64,000 nt of DNA from Burkholderia sp. 9120 (GTDB lineage Bacteria > Pseudomonadota > Gammaproteobacteria > Burkholderiales > Burkholderiaceae): positions 1 to 64,000 of the forward strand of contig NZ_JQNA01000002.1 in assembly GCF_000745015.1 (NCBI RefSeq), given 5' to 3'. The position numbers and the translations under genes were made by a program. The notes under the pieces are model-generated. The model did no database searches and had not been told where the DNA came from. It saw nothing but the letters and a program-made list of their open reading frames with translations. Shown here piece by piece: positions 34,856 to 44,076 of this stretch (the stretch's first letter is position 1; each line of letters starts with the position of its first letter).

Positions 34856-35983
34856 ATGAGTGACACCCCGCAGCCGCCGTTTTCCATTCTCTTCGTCGAC
34901 GACGACGAGCTGTCGCGCAACCATTTCGCACGCGCCATTCGCGCGGATTACAACGTGCATGTCGCCGGCAGCGCGGAGGAGGCCATGGCCGTGCTCGACC
35001 GCCACGGCGCGGAGATCGCCGTGCTGGTGACGGATTTCCGCATGCCCGGCCGCGACGGCGACGATCTGCTGCGCCACGTCGCGCACGAATACCCGCAGAT
35101 CGTGCGGATTCTCGTGACCGCGTACGCCGATAAAGACCTGCTGCTGAAAACCGTCAATACCGGCGAGATCTTCCGCATCCTCGAAAAGCCGTTGCGCACG
35201 GAGAAGGTCCGCGAGGTGCTGCAACTGGCCATGATGCGCTACGCCGAGCGGGAAACGCGTCAGCAGCGCCTGCTGGCCATGGACGAAACGCTGGCCTTCC
35301 TGGCTCACGAACTGAACACCCCGCTGGCGACGATCTCGCTGTTCGCGCAATCGGTCGGCAGCAATGTCGCGGAGCAATACGATCCGGAGCGTCAGAAGGA
35401 GATCGGTCACGCGGCCACGTCGATGCTCAACAACGCGCAGTATTGCCTGACGCTGATCTCGTCGTTCTGGGCGACGGTGCACAAGAGCGGCGCCCAGCAA
35501 TCGGCGTCGGGCGTGAGTCTGCGCGAAGTGACCGCGACGCGGCTGATCGCCACCTTGCTCGACACTTATCCGTTCGCCGACTCGCAGCGCGACTGGATTC
35601 AGGTCGACGTGCAAGGCGATTTCGTGGTCCGCACCATGCCCAACTGCGTGGCGCTGGTGCTGTCTTCGCTGTTGTCCAATGCGCTGCGCGCGCTTGAGAC
35701 GACTGCCGATCCTCTGCTGCGGCTCGAAGTCGTCGCCACGCCCGAGCCGGAAATCCGGGTTCGCGACAATGGTCCCGGCATCGCGCCGGAGATCAAGGCG
35801 CGTCTGATGCAGGACCCCGTCACCACGTATGCAGGAGCCGGCGGCCACGGCATGGGCACGATCTTTTGCAACCGCATCATGCAATCGTCCGGCGGCTCGC
35901 TGCGGATCGACTCCGCGCTCGGCGAGGGGACGACCGTGACGATGGCGTTTCCCGGCCATTTGTCGTCGACCCCGCGCGGATAG
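34856..35983 (+). CDS. Soluble response-regulator/histidine-kinase hybrid (REC-HisKA-HATPase)
   Basis: 375 aa, no membrane helix. REC domain residues 8-125 (FVDDDELS acidic pocket, phospho-Asp in VTDFRMPG near 59, Thr in LVTAYAD, Lys in LEKPL). H-box LAHELNTPLATI with His near 150. HATPase with N-box LSNALRALE, G1 RDNGPGI and G2 GHGMGTI. The N-terminal receiver and lack of a sensor suggest it takes phosphate from or gives it to another relay component. No partner regulator is adjacent. Confidence 0.9.
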   Translation: MSDTPQPPFSILFVDDDELSRNHFARAIRADYNVHVAGSAEEAMAVLDRHGAEIAVLVTDFRMPGRDGDDLLRHVAHEYPQIVRILVTAYADKDLLLKTVNTGEIFRILEKPLRTEKVREVLQLAMMRYAERETRQQRLLAMDETLAFLAHELNTPLATISLFAQSVGSNVAEQYDPERQKEIGHAATSMLNNAQYCLTLISSFWATVHKSGAQQSASGVSLREVTATRLIATLLDTYPFADSQRDWIQVDVQGDFVVRTMPNCVALVLSSLLSNALRALETTADPLLRLEVVATPEPEIRVRDNGPGIAPEIKARLMQDPVTTYAGAGGHGMGTIFCNRIMQSSGGSLRIDSALGEGTTVTMAFPGHLSSTPRG

Positions 35984-36131
35984 ATTCGCCGCGCGGCTGT
36001 TATGAAATCCCCGACTTAGTAGCTGACAAATGCTTGGTTCGTGGCCTCCCGGCGCGCTGCTACAGTGGCCGCCACGCTGACGGGTGCGCCCGCAACGATC
36101 AAGAAAATCAATTGCTTAAGGGGCTTTCACC

Positions 36132-36950
36132 ATGAAGAACTGGACTCGCCGTGCCGCTATTGCCGGACTGCTATTGACGCTGGCGGGCGTCGCACACGCC
36201 GATCAACTCGACGACATCAAGAAGGCCGGCGTCTTGCGCGTCGCCACATTCGACAGTAATCCGCCGTTCGGTTTCGTCGATCCGAAGAGTAATCAGATTG
36301 TCGGTCTCGACGTCGACTATGCGCGCGCCGTCGCGGCGAAACTTGGCGTGAAGCTCGAGATTCAACCCACCAACCCGGCCAATCGGATTGCGTTTCTGAA
36401 GTCGAACAAGGTCGATCTGGTCTTCGCGAACTTCACGATTACAGATGAGCGCAAGAAGGAAATCGACTTCAGCACGCCGTATTTCGCGTCCGGCACGCAG
36501 TTCATCGCGAAGAAGGGCGTATTGAAGTCGCCGCAGCAACTGGCGAGTCTGCGGATCGGCGCGGACAAGGGCACCACCAACGAACAGCAGGTCCGCGCGC
36601 AGTATCCGGCCGCGACCATCGTCGCTTACGACGACACGCCGTTCGCGTTCGCCGCGCTGCGCGCCGGCAACGTGCAGGCCATCACGCAGGACGGCCCGAA
36701 GCTGGTCGCGTTGCTGGCCAATGTGCCGGATGAGGACAAGTACGAGATTCCGCCGTTCACGATCTCGAACGACTACGAAGGCGTCGGTGTGCCGAAGAAC
36801 CAGCCGCGTCTGTTGAGCGTGGTCAACGAGACGCTGCAGGATCTGGAAGCGGAGGGCAACGCTTCGAAGATTTACGACCAGTGGTTCGGCCCGAAGAGCC
36901 GCGCGCCGCTGCCGCGTCTGTTCAAGATCGGCGATCCGCAGAAGAGCTGA
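36132..36950 (+). CDS. Polar amino-acid ABC transporter substrate-binding protein (family 3)
   Basis: 272 aa. Sec signal peptide residues 1-23 ending VAHA. SBP family-3 features: DIKKAGVLRVATFDSNPPFGFVD, LDVDYARAVAAKLGV, and VFANFTITDERKKEIDFSTPY. The RKKEIDFS segment carries the Arg that binds the ligand carboxylate. A hairpin follows before the permease genes, a common device for making more binding protein than permease. Confidence 0.94.
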   Translation: MKNWTRRAAIAGLLLTLAGVAHADQLDDIKKAGVLRVATFDSNPPFGFVDPKSNQIVGLDVDYARAVAAKLGVKLEIQPTNPANRIAFLKSNKVDLVFANFTITDERKKEIDFSTPYFASGTQFIAKKGVLKSPQQLASLRIGADKGTTNEQQVRAQYPAATIVAYDDTPFAFAALRAGNVQAITQDGPKLVALLANVPDEDKYEIPPFTISNDYEGVGVPKNQPRLLSVVNETLQDLEAEGNASKIYDQWFGPKSRAPLPRLFKIGDPQKS

Positions 36951-36995
36951 GCGAAGCGTTGAACTGAGCGCCAGGCACAGCGCGCTCACCCTCCG

Positions 36996-37020
36996 GCCCG
37001 CCGCGCATCTGACGGCGGGC
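36996..37020 (+). terminator. Intra-operon stem-loop between binding protein and permeases
   Basis: GCCCGCCG/CGGCGGGC 8-bp stem with nine-base loop, followed by a weakly T-rich stretch (tgatctgtttctg). Position between the SBP stop and first permease suggests attenuation or mRNA 3'-end protection. Confidence 0.5.
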
Positions 37021-37075
37021 TGATCTGTTTCTGCATTTCCCTCGCATTTTCCCGCACAGCAATGGTTTCCAAACA

Positions 37076-37849
37076 ATGACGATGAACACGTGGCTCGAAC
37101 CGCGCTACACGGCGTGGATCTGGCACGGCTTCGCCATGACGCTGGCGCTGTCGGCCTGTGTGATCGTGGGCGCGACGCTGTTGGGTTTCGGCCTGGCGCT
37201 CGCCCGCAGCGCGCGTTATGCGGCCGTGCGCCGCGCGGCGGCCGCTTATGTGCTGATCTTCCGTAACTCGCCGCTGATCGTGCAGCTGCTGTTCTGGTAT
37301 TTCGGCGCGGCCGCGCTAATGCCGGAAAGCGCGATGAGCTGGCTGAATACACCGCATACACTCACGCTCGGGCCATTGACACCCGGCTGGCCGAGCTTCG
37401 AGTTTCTGGCCGGCTGGATCGGCCTCACGTGCTATGCAACCCCCTTTATCGGCGAGGAATTCCGCGCGGGGCTGCGCGGCGTGCGCGACGGTCAGCATCA
37501 GGCGGCCGCCGCGCTCGGACTGACGCGCTTCGCGGCGTTCCGCTATGTGATTCTGCCGCAGGCGGTGCGGATCGCAACGCCGCCGCTGGCCGGGCAATAT
37601 ATGAATATCGTCAAGAACTCGTCGCTGACCATGGCGATCGGGCTGGCCGAGTTGTCGTACTCGTCGCGCCAGGTCGAGACGGAAACGCTGAAGACGTTCC
37701 AGTCGTTCGGCATGGCGACGCTGCTTTACATCGCGACGATTGCCACGATTGAAATCGCGTTGCTGCTGCGGCAGCGCAATGGCGTTCACGGTGCTCGCAG
37801 TACTCGTGGTGCTCGTGGTGCTTACATCACGCGCGGAGGCCGCTCATGA
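37076..37849 (+). CDS. Amino-acid ABC transporter permease (HisM/GlnP type)
   Basis: 257 aa. Inner-membrane permease with the opening WHGFAMTLALSACVIVGATLLG, VFRNSPLI-like VLIFRNSPLIVQLLFWY and the EAA loop EFRAGLRGVRDGQHQAAAALG. The last about 20 residues are a basic repeat tail (GARSTRGARGAYITRGG) encoded by a GGTGCTCG/ACTCGT micro-repeat. ATGA overlap with the next permease. Confidence 0.92.
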   Translation: MTMNTWLEPRYTAWIWHGFAMTLALSACVIVGATLLGFGLALARSARYAAVRRAAAAYVLIFRNSPLIVQLLFWYFGAAALMPESAMSWLNTPHTLTLGPLTPGWPSFEFLAGWIGLTCYATPFIGEEFRAGLRGVRDGQHQAAAALGLTRFAAFRYVILPQAVRIATPPLAGQYMNIVKNSSLTMAIGLAELSYSSRQVETETLKTFQSFGMATLLYIATIATIEIALLLRQRNGVHGARSTRGARGAYITRGGRS

Positions 37850-38532
37850 GCGCGCCCGACTGGCTGTCTATCCTCCGCTACCTGCTGCTCGGCACGTTTC
37901 CCAATGGCCCGCTCGGCGGCGTCGCGCTGACCGTGGCGTTGACGCTGGCGTCGGCGTCGTTATCGGCGCTGCTCGGCCTGGCCGGCGGCGTCGCGCTGGC
38001 CATGACGCGCGGCATCGCGCATCTCGTGCTGCTCACCGTGGTGGGCCTGTTCCGCGCGATTCCCGTGCTGATGCTGATTTTCTGGACCTTCTTCCTGATG
38101 CCCGTGCTGCTGCATGCGGACGTCCCCGGACTCGCGACCGTGGTGTGCGCGCTCGCGCTGATCGGCGGCGCCTATCTGTCGCATTCGGTGCAGGCGGGCA
38201 TCGTCGCGATCGGCGACGGACAGTGGCAGGCGGCGCTGTCGCTCGGCATGACGCGCGGCCAGGCGCTGCGTTACGTGCTGTTGCCGCAGGCGGTGCGGGT
38301 GATGACGCCGTCGTTCGTCAATCAATGGGTGTCGCTGATCAAGGACACGTCGCTGGCCTATATCGTCGGCGTGCCCGAGTTCACCTTTCTTGCCAATCAG
38401 GTCAATAGCCGGCTGATGGTTTATCCCGCGCAGATCTTTCTGTTCGTCGGGCTGGTATATCTGGTGCTGTGCTGCACGTTTCAATGGGCCGTGACGCGCG
38501 TGCTGAGCGCACGCTTCGGCACGCCGGGCTAG
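37846..38532 (+). CDS. Amino-acid ABC transporter permease, second subunit
   Basis: 228 aa. GGVALTVALTLASASLSALLGLAGG and LFRAIPVLMLIFWTFF match the HisQ/M family; EAA loop HSVQAGIVAIGDGQWQAALSLG is present. Coupled to the first permease. No ATP-binding subunit follows; the next gene is a c-di-GMP protein. Confidence 0.92.
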   Translation: MSAPDWLSILRYLLLGTFPNGPLGGVALTVALTLASASLSALLGLAGGVALAMTRGIAHLVLLTVVGLFRAIPVLMLIFWTFFLMPVLLHADVPGLATVVCALALIGGAYLSHSVQAGIVAIGDGQWQAALSLGMTRGQALRYVLLPQAVRVMTPSFVNQWVSLIKDTSLAYIVGVPEFTFLANQVNSRLMVYPAQIFLFVGLVYLVLCCTFQWAVTRVLSARFGTPG

Positions 38533-38642
38533 CAAGGAAAAGCGCAAGGCAAAGCGCGTTTGACGTGGATCAAGGTGAGCTGGGGTGGGCGCTGATACTG
38601 TCGGCGCCATCTCAGAATTGCGACCTACGATCCCGTCAAGCC

Positions 38643-41252
38643 ATGGCTCATCACACGCTGGATATCGAAATCGGGCGGCTGGTTTCCGGCTCGATGCTGG
38701 AGTGCTCGCCGCGCACATCGATTCATGACGCCGCCCACTGCATGGCGGAGCAGCGGCGCAGCGCGATCGTCGTGATGGACGGTCCGCGCGCGGTCGGCAT
38801 CTGGACCGAACACGACGCGCTGGCGCTGGCCGACGACACCGACGTCCACGCCACGCCGGTGGAAGCCGTGATGAGCTGGCCGGTGATGTCGTTGCCGCAG
38901 CACACGCGCCTGGGCGATGCCGCGTTGCACTTCAGGAACAGCGGCATTCGTCATTGCCTCGTGGTCGACGACCAGGGGCACTCGCTCGGCATTCTCACGC
39001 AGACCGACTTCGTGATGAATCAGGGCGCCGAGTACTTCCTGCGGATGAAGTCGATCGAATCGATCAAAACCGCCGCGCCGGTGCTGGTCGATCACGCGCT
39101 GTGCGTGAAGGAAGCCATGCGTTTGATGCGCGCGCAACGACTGAGCGCGGTGGTGGTCGCGTATCCGGACGGCGTGCACGGCATTCTGACCGAGCGCGAT
39201 ATCGTCGGTCTGGTCGCGAACGGCGCGACGAACGGCACGGTGGGTTGCCATGCGAGCCGGCCGCTTCGGTGCCTGCGCCAGTCGCAGAGTCTGTATGCCG
39301 CGCGCCAGTATCTGATCGAGCATCGCATGCGTCATGTCGGCATTCTCGACCGGCACGACGTGTTGATTGGCGTGCTGGGTCTCGCCGATATTCTCAACGA
39401 CATCGAACACGAGTACGTGCAGGAACTGCAAATCGCGCTGCGCGAGCGCGACGACGCGTTGTTCGAGTCGCGCTACAACCTGCGCCTCGCCGACCGGGTG
39501 GTCGAATCGTCGCTCGATGGCGTGATGGTGACCGATCTGCACGGCACCATCGAACGGGTCAATCCGGCTTTCACCCGACTGACCGGCTACGCGAAATCCG
39601 AGGTGGTGGGGCGCAACGCCAACCTGCTGAGTTCCGGCCGCCAGCCGCCGGGTTTTTATCGCGAGCTATGGCAACACCTGCAGGAAGCCGGGCATTGGCA
39701 AGGCGAAATCTGGAACCGCAAGAAGAGCGGCGAGCTGTACCTGGAATATCTGTCGATCTCCGGTATCTGCGACGAAACCGGCCTCTGCACGCATTACGCC
39801 GCGATCTTTTCGGATATCACCGGGCGCCGACTGGCGGAGGAGCGGTTGAGTTATCTGGCCACGCACGACGCGCTCACCGGCCTGCCGAATCGCACGTTGT
39901 TCAGCGAACGGCTCGGTCACGCGATGGTGCGCGCGCAGCGCAGCGGCAAACGGGTCGCGGTGATGTTTCTCGATCTCGACCGCTTCAAGCTGATCAACGA
40001 CACGCTCGGCCACGGCATCGGCGACGAAACGCTGAAGGTGATTGCGGAGCGGCTCAAACACGGCGTGCGTGAAACCGATACGGTCGCGCGGTTGGGCGGC
40101 GACGAGTTCACGATCGTCGCGGAAGATATCGAAGATATCCGCCATGTCGGCAAGATCGCGCAATCGCTACTCGAGGTGATCGGCCGGCCGATCGGCGTCG
40201 GCGCGCAGAGCGTGTTCGTGACGCCGAGCATCGGCATCAGCATGTTTCCCGACGACGGCACCGATCCGAAGCAATTGCTGATGCAGGCGGATCGCGCCAT
40301 GTACGAAGCCAAGGAAGTCGGCAAGAACAACTTCCAGTTCTTCGCGGCGACGATGACTTCGTCGGCGAAAGAGCGGATCGTGCTTGAAGGCGAATTGCGT
40401 CAGGCGCTGCTGGCCGGCGAATTCCGTCTGCACTACCAGCCCGAATACGATCTGCGCACCGGCGCGATGACCGGCGTGGAAGCGCTGGTCCGCTGGCAGC
40501 ATCCGCAGCGTGGCTTGATTGGGCCCGATCAGTTTATTCCGGCCGCGGAAGAGTCGGCGCTGATCGTGCCGATCGGCGGCTGGGTGCTGCGCGAGGCGTG
40601 CCGGCAGGCGCGCGCCTGGCTCGACGAAGGCTTCGAGTTCGGACGCATTGCCGTCAATCTGTCCGGCAAGCAGTGCCGTCACGACGGTTTCCTGCACGAG
40701 GTGGCCCGTGTGTTGAGCGACACCGGCTTGCCGGCGCAGCGCCTGCAGTTCGAACTGGTCGAGAGCATGGCCATGACCGGCCGCGAAGAGACCGCCGCGT
40801 TGCTGGGTGAACTGGCGCGGCGCGGCATCAGTCTCGCAATCGACGACTTCGGCACCGGCTACTCGGCATTCGCCTATTTGCAGAGTCTGCCGGTGGATAC
40901 GCTGAAGATCGACCGCTCGTTTCTCGCGCAGATCGGACCCGGCACCACCGACGGCGCGATCGTTCGCGCGATCGTCGCAATGGCTAAGGCGCTCGGCATC
41001 ACGGTCGTGGCCGAAGGCGTCGAATACGACGCCCAGTGGCGCTTTCTGCGCGAAATCGGCTGTGACCGCGCGCAGGGTTATTTGCTGGGCCGGCCGGTTC
41101 CCGCCGAGCAGTTGATCCGCACCGTGCACGACGCGCGCTATGCGCCGTGTGCCGCGCTGGCGAGCGAGCGCGGCCGATTCGACGGCAAGCTCGAAACTGC
41201 TGCTGAACCGGCCTCATTGCACGTATCACTATCGGCCTCACTACAGGCGTAA
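38643..41252 (+). CDS. CBS(x4)-PAS-GGDEF-EAL c-di-GMP turnover protein
   Basis: 869 aa from ATG 38643, no membrane helix. Four CBS motifs in two pairs (about 5-260; GIWTEHDALALA, GILTQTDFVM, GILTERDIVGLV, GVLGLADILND). PAS about 282-400 (VESSLDGVMVTDLHGTI). GGDEF about 410-570 with intact RLGGDEF and an inhibitory-site RETD five residues before it. EAL about 590-830 with EALVRW, DDFGTGYS and VAEGVE intact. Both catalytic domains look active. CBS pairs suggest adenine-nucleotide sensing. Fourteen bases separate it from the chemoreceptor gene. Confidence 0.94.
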   Translation: MAHHTLDIEIGRLVSGSMLECSPRTSIHDAAHCMAEQRRSAIVVMDGPRAVGIWTEHDALALADDTDVHATPVEAVMSWPVMSLPQHTRLGDAALHFRNSGIRHCLVVDDQGHSLGILTQTDFVMNQGAEYFLRMKSIESIKTAAPVLVDHALCVKEAMRLMRAQRLSAVVVAYPDGVHGILTERDIVGLVANGATNGTVGCHASRPLRCLRQSQSLYAARQYLIEHRMRHVGILDRHDVLIGVLGLADILNDIEHEYVQELQIALRERDDALFESRYNLRLADRVVESSLDGVMVTDLHGTIERVNPAFTRLTGYAKSEVVGRNANLLSSGRQPPGFYRELWQHLQEAGHWQGEIWNRKKSGELYLEYLSISGICDETGLCTHYAAIFSDITGRRLAEERLSYLATHDALTGLPNRTLFSERLGHAMVRAQRSGKRVAVMFLDLDRFKLINDTLGHGIGDETLKVIAERLKHGVRETDTVARLGGDEFTIVAEDIEDIRHVGKIAQSLLEVIGRPIGVGAQSVFVTPSIGISMFPDDGTDPKQLLMQADRAMYEAKEVGKNNFQFFAATMTSSAKERIVLEGELRQALLAGEFRLHYQPEYDLRTGAMTGVEALVRWQHPQRGLIGPDQFIPAAEESALIVPIGGWVLREACRQARAWLDEGFEFGRIAVNLSGKQCRHDGFLHEVARVLSDTGLPAQRLQFELVESMAMTGREETAALLGELARRGISLAIDDFGTGYSAFAYLQSLPVDTLKIDRSFLAQIGPGTTDGAIVRAIVAMAKALGITVVAEGVEYDAQWRFLREIGCDRAQGYLLGRPVPAEQLIRTVHDARYAPCAALASERGRFDGKLETAAEPASLHVSLSASLQA

Positions 41253-41266
41253 CAAGCGACAACCCC

Positions 41267-42886
41267 ATGCGTGAAAATCTCCCGGTCACCGATGAAGAGT
41301 ACGTGCTGTCCGAACTGGACGTGATCATCACCCGCACGGACCTGACGGGCAACATCGTCTATGCCAATGAAGCGTTCCTGCGCAGCAGCGGCTATCCGCA
41401 CGCCGAGGTGATCGGCAAGCCGCAGAATATCGTCCGCCATTTGGACATGCCCGAGGAAGCGTATCGGGATTTGTGGGAGACCATCGGCGGCGACCGGCCG
41501 TGGACCGGCGTGGTCAAGAATCGCCGCAAGCAGGGCGGCTATTACTGGGTGCTCGCCAATGTCACGTCGGTGTTCGAGAAGGGCGAGAAGGTCGGCTATA
41601 TGTCGGTGCGCACGAAGCCGTCCAGCGAGCAGATCGCGCGGGCCGACCGCCTGTATGAGCGGCTCAATTCGCCGTCCGGCCACAAGCTGCGCCTGTCCGG
41701 CGGAACGGTGATCCGCACGGGCGTGGCCGGTGTCGCGGACCGCTTGCTGCGCCTGCCGGTCAATCTGCGCGTGTGGGCCACCATGGCGATGTTGATCGCC
41801 GTGATCCTGCTGCAAACGCTCGTCGCGAGTGGTTGGGTGCTGCCGCAGGTGCCGCCGCTGTGGCAGACCTTGGTGCTGGCCGGCGTGGGAACCGGTATCG
41901 CGCTTGCCTGCGGCGTCTATCTGACGCGCAATTTGCTGATGCCGCTGCAGGCGCTCAACGCAGGCGCGTTGAGCGTGCTGAACGGCCACATCCAGCAGCG
42001 CTTTCCGGAACGCGGCGACGCGCAGACCCGCATGCTCGGCCGGATGCTGAACCAGATGAACGCGAAGCTGGTCGGCGTGCTGATCGACGCCAAGATTTCA
42101 ATCGATGCGATCCGCGACAAGACCCACGAATTCGTGCGCGGCAATAGCGATCTGGCCACCCGCACCGACGAACAGGCGAGCGCGATCGATCAGACCACCG
42201 CCAGCCTCGCCGAGATCACGGAGACGGCGGAACAGAACGCGCTCGGTGCGGAGCGCGCCAATACGTCCGGGCGGCAGACGGCGGAAACCGCCGAAGTCGC
42301 GGCCGGCGAGGTGCAGAAGACGGTCGCCGTGATGGAGCGCGTGCGCGAGCATTCGCGCAAGATCTCGGACATCACGTCGGTGATCGACGCGATTGCGTTT
42401 CAGACCAATATCATCGCGCTGAACGCGTCGGTGGAAGCGGCGCGCGCGGGGCAATACGGGCGCGGCTTCGCGGTGGTGGCCTCCGAGGTGCGCAGTCTCG
42501 CGCAACGCGCGGCCGGCGCCGCGAAGGAAATCAAAACCTTGATCGAAACGTCGCTGCATACGGTCACCACGGCCTCGCAAACGGCGGCGCGCGCCGGCGA
42601 GACGATGAATACCGTCGAGCAGACGGTCACGCAATTGACCCGCACGCTGTACGACATTGCGCTCGCGAGCCGCGGCCAGAGCGTGCAGATTGCGCAGATC
42701 AACGAAGCGGTCGGGCAGGTGGCCGGGCTGACCCAGCGCAATGCGGCGCTGGTCGAGCAGTCGGCGGTGGCATCCTCCGATCTTCAGCAACAGACGCAGT
42801 CGCTCGAGTCGGCGATGAGTATTTTTCATTTGCGCAGTGAGACGCGCGGTGAAGAGCGTAGCGAGGAAACGGCCGAAGTCGCGTAG
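41267..42886 (+). CDS. PAS-containing methyl-accepting chemotaxis protein (Aer-like)
   Basis: 539 aa. N-terminal PAS (about 15-120; VIITRTDLTGNIVYANEAF, NIVRHLDMPEEAYRDLW, the Aer-type FAD/redox PAS). Two membrane helices follow (about 169-190 and 200-222), then HAMP and signalling domain with the hairpin tip FQTNIIALNASVEAARAG. Likely an energy-taxis receptor. Co-transcribed with the GGDEF-EAL gene, linking motility and c-di-GMP. Confidence 0.94.
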   Translation: MRENLPVTDEEYVLSELDVIITRTDLTGNIVYANEAFLRSSGYPHAEVIGKPQNIVRHLDMPEEAYRDLWETIGGDRPWTGVVKNRRKQGGYYWVLANVTSVFEKGEKVGYMSVRTKPSSEQIARADRLYERLNSPSGHKLRLSGGTVIRTGVAGVADRLLRLPVNLRVWATMAMLIAVILLQTLVASGWVLPQVPPLWQTLVLAGVGTGIALACGVYLTRNLLMPLQALNAGALSVLNGHIQQRFPERGDAQTRMLGRMLNQMNAKLVGVLIDAKISIDAIRDKTHEFVRGNSDLATRTDEQASAIDQTTASLAEITETAEQNALGAERANTSGRQTAETAEVAAGEVQKTVAVMERVREHSRKISDITSVIDAIAFQTNIIALNASVEAARAGQYGRGFAVVASEVRSLAQRAAGAAKEIKTLIETSLHTVTTASQTAARAGETMNTVEQTVTQLTRTLYDIALASRGQSVQIAQINEAVGQVAGLTQRNAALVEQSAVASSDLQQQTQSLESAMSIFHLRSETRGEERSEETAEVA

Positions 42887-43005
42887 AAGGCCGGCGGCGT
42901 TGTGAGTCCACGTGGCGTAGGTGTCGATCGGCCGGCGCTAGCTGTCGCAGTACACTGGCGCCAGCAATCCGTGAAATCACGGCATCGACGCAATGGAGGC
43001 ACAAC

Positions 43006-43803
43006 GTGACGCAAGTTCAAACGCAAGACGCGACGCATGCGGGGCTGCAACAGGAGGCATCGAAGTCATCCGAATGGGAGGTACGCTGCGAACTGGCGGC
43101 GCTATACCGTTTGATGGCCCATCTGAAGATGTCCGATCTGATCGACACGCACATCACCGCGCGCGTGCCGGGCGAGCCCGGTCATTTTCTGATCAACCGC
43201 TACGGCGTGTTGTTCAACGAAATGCGGGCGTCGGACCTGGTGAAGATCGACGCAGAAGGCCGCGTGGTGGAACGCGATCCGGACCCGGTCCGGCATCGCG
43301 TGAACGTGGCGGGCTTTGTGATTCATTCGGCGGTGCATGGCGCGCGCGAGGACATGCATTGGGTGATCCATGTGCATACCGCCGCGAGCAGCGCGGTGTC
43401 CGCGCAGGAAGACGGCTTGCTTCCGATCAGCCAGCATGCGCTGCGTTTCTATCGACGGCTCGCGTATCACGACTACGAAGGCATCGCCCTCGACACGGCC
43501 GAGCGTGAGCGTCTGGTGGCGGATCTCGGTGCGCACAAGGCCATGATGCTGCGCAATCACGGCGTGCTGGTCGGCGCGCCGAGCGCGGCGGAAGCGTTCA
43601 GCCTGATCTATTTTCTCGAACAAGCGTGCCGCATTCAGATCGGCGCGATGGCCGGTAACGCGCGTCTGCGGGTGCCGGACGCGGCGGTTTGCGAGAAAAC
43701 GGCGAAGCAATTCGATGCGGCCGGTGAATACGACTTGATGGACCTCGCCTGGCAGGCTGCGCTGCGGCTGATCGGCGATCAGGCCGCCGCGTATCGAAGC
43801 TGA
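43006..43803 (+). CDS. Class II aldolase/adducin-family protein
   Basis: 265 aa from GTG 43006 with GGAGG six bases upstream; no in-frame ATG fits better. Class II aldolase zinc ligands appear in VIHVHTAASSAVS and the later MLRNHGVLVG; DLIDTHITARVPGE is the N-terminal signature. Resembles the HMP/3-hydroxy-acid or fuculose-phosphate aldolase-like group; substrate unknown. Confidence 0.88.
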   Translation: MTQVQTQDATHAGLQQEASKSSEWEVRCELAALYRLMAHLKMSDLIDTHITARVPGEPGHFLINRYGVLFNEMRASDLVKIDAEGRVVERDPDPVRHRVNVAGFVIHSAVHGAREDMHWVIHVHTAASSAVSAQEDGLLPISQHALRFYRRLAYHDYEGIALDTAERERLVADLGAHKAMMLRNHGVLVGAPSAAEAFSLIYFLEQACRIQIGAMAGNARLRVPDAAVCEKTAKQFDAAGEYDLMDLAWQAALRLIGDQAAAYRS

Positions 43804-43821
43804 TAAAAACTAATCCGGTAA

Positions 43822-43855
43822 CCGGGCCGCGCATTGCATTAAATGCGCGGCCCGG
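43822..43855. terminator. Stem-loop after the aldolase gene
   Basis: Perfect 14-bp inverted repeat CCGGGCCGCGCATT/AATGCGCGGCCCGG with six-base loop, 18 bp after the aldolase stop. The downstream plus-strand sequence is A-rich (gtaaaaaatac) rather than T-rich, so termination strength is uncertain. Confidence 0.55.
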
Positions 43856-43936
43856 GTAAAAAATACAGTTCATTCAAAAACGTTCATGCCGAATTGATCT
43901 GGCCAGAATCGATCTGATTCGCTCTAAAAATCCCCA

Positions 43937-43964
43937 TTCACATTTCATCCGACCTCGCTATAAT
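43937..43964 (+). promoter_or_regulatory. Candidate sigma-70 promoter of the Tae1-like gene
   Basis: TTCACA, 16-bp spacer, perfect TATAAT at 43959-43964. About 110 bp upstream of the amidase ATG in an otherwise gene-free, AT-rich stretch (43856-44076). Confidence 0.5.
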
Positions 43965-44076
43965 CCGAACGCCTGCATTTTTGGCACTTTACCTGCGCGA
44001 GCGCGATGGGCTTTTTGACGGGATGCCGACATCGCCATAAAAACGGACGCCGTCACACGGTTAATGGACCACGATA

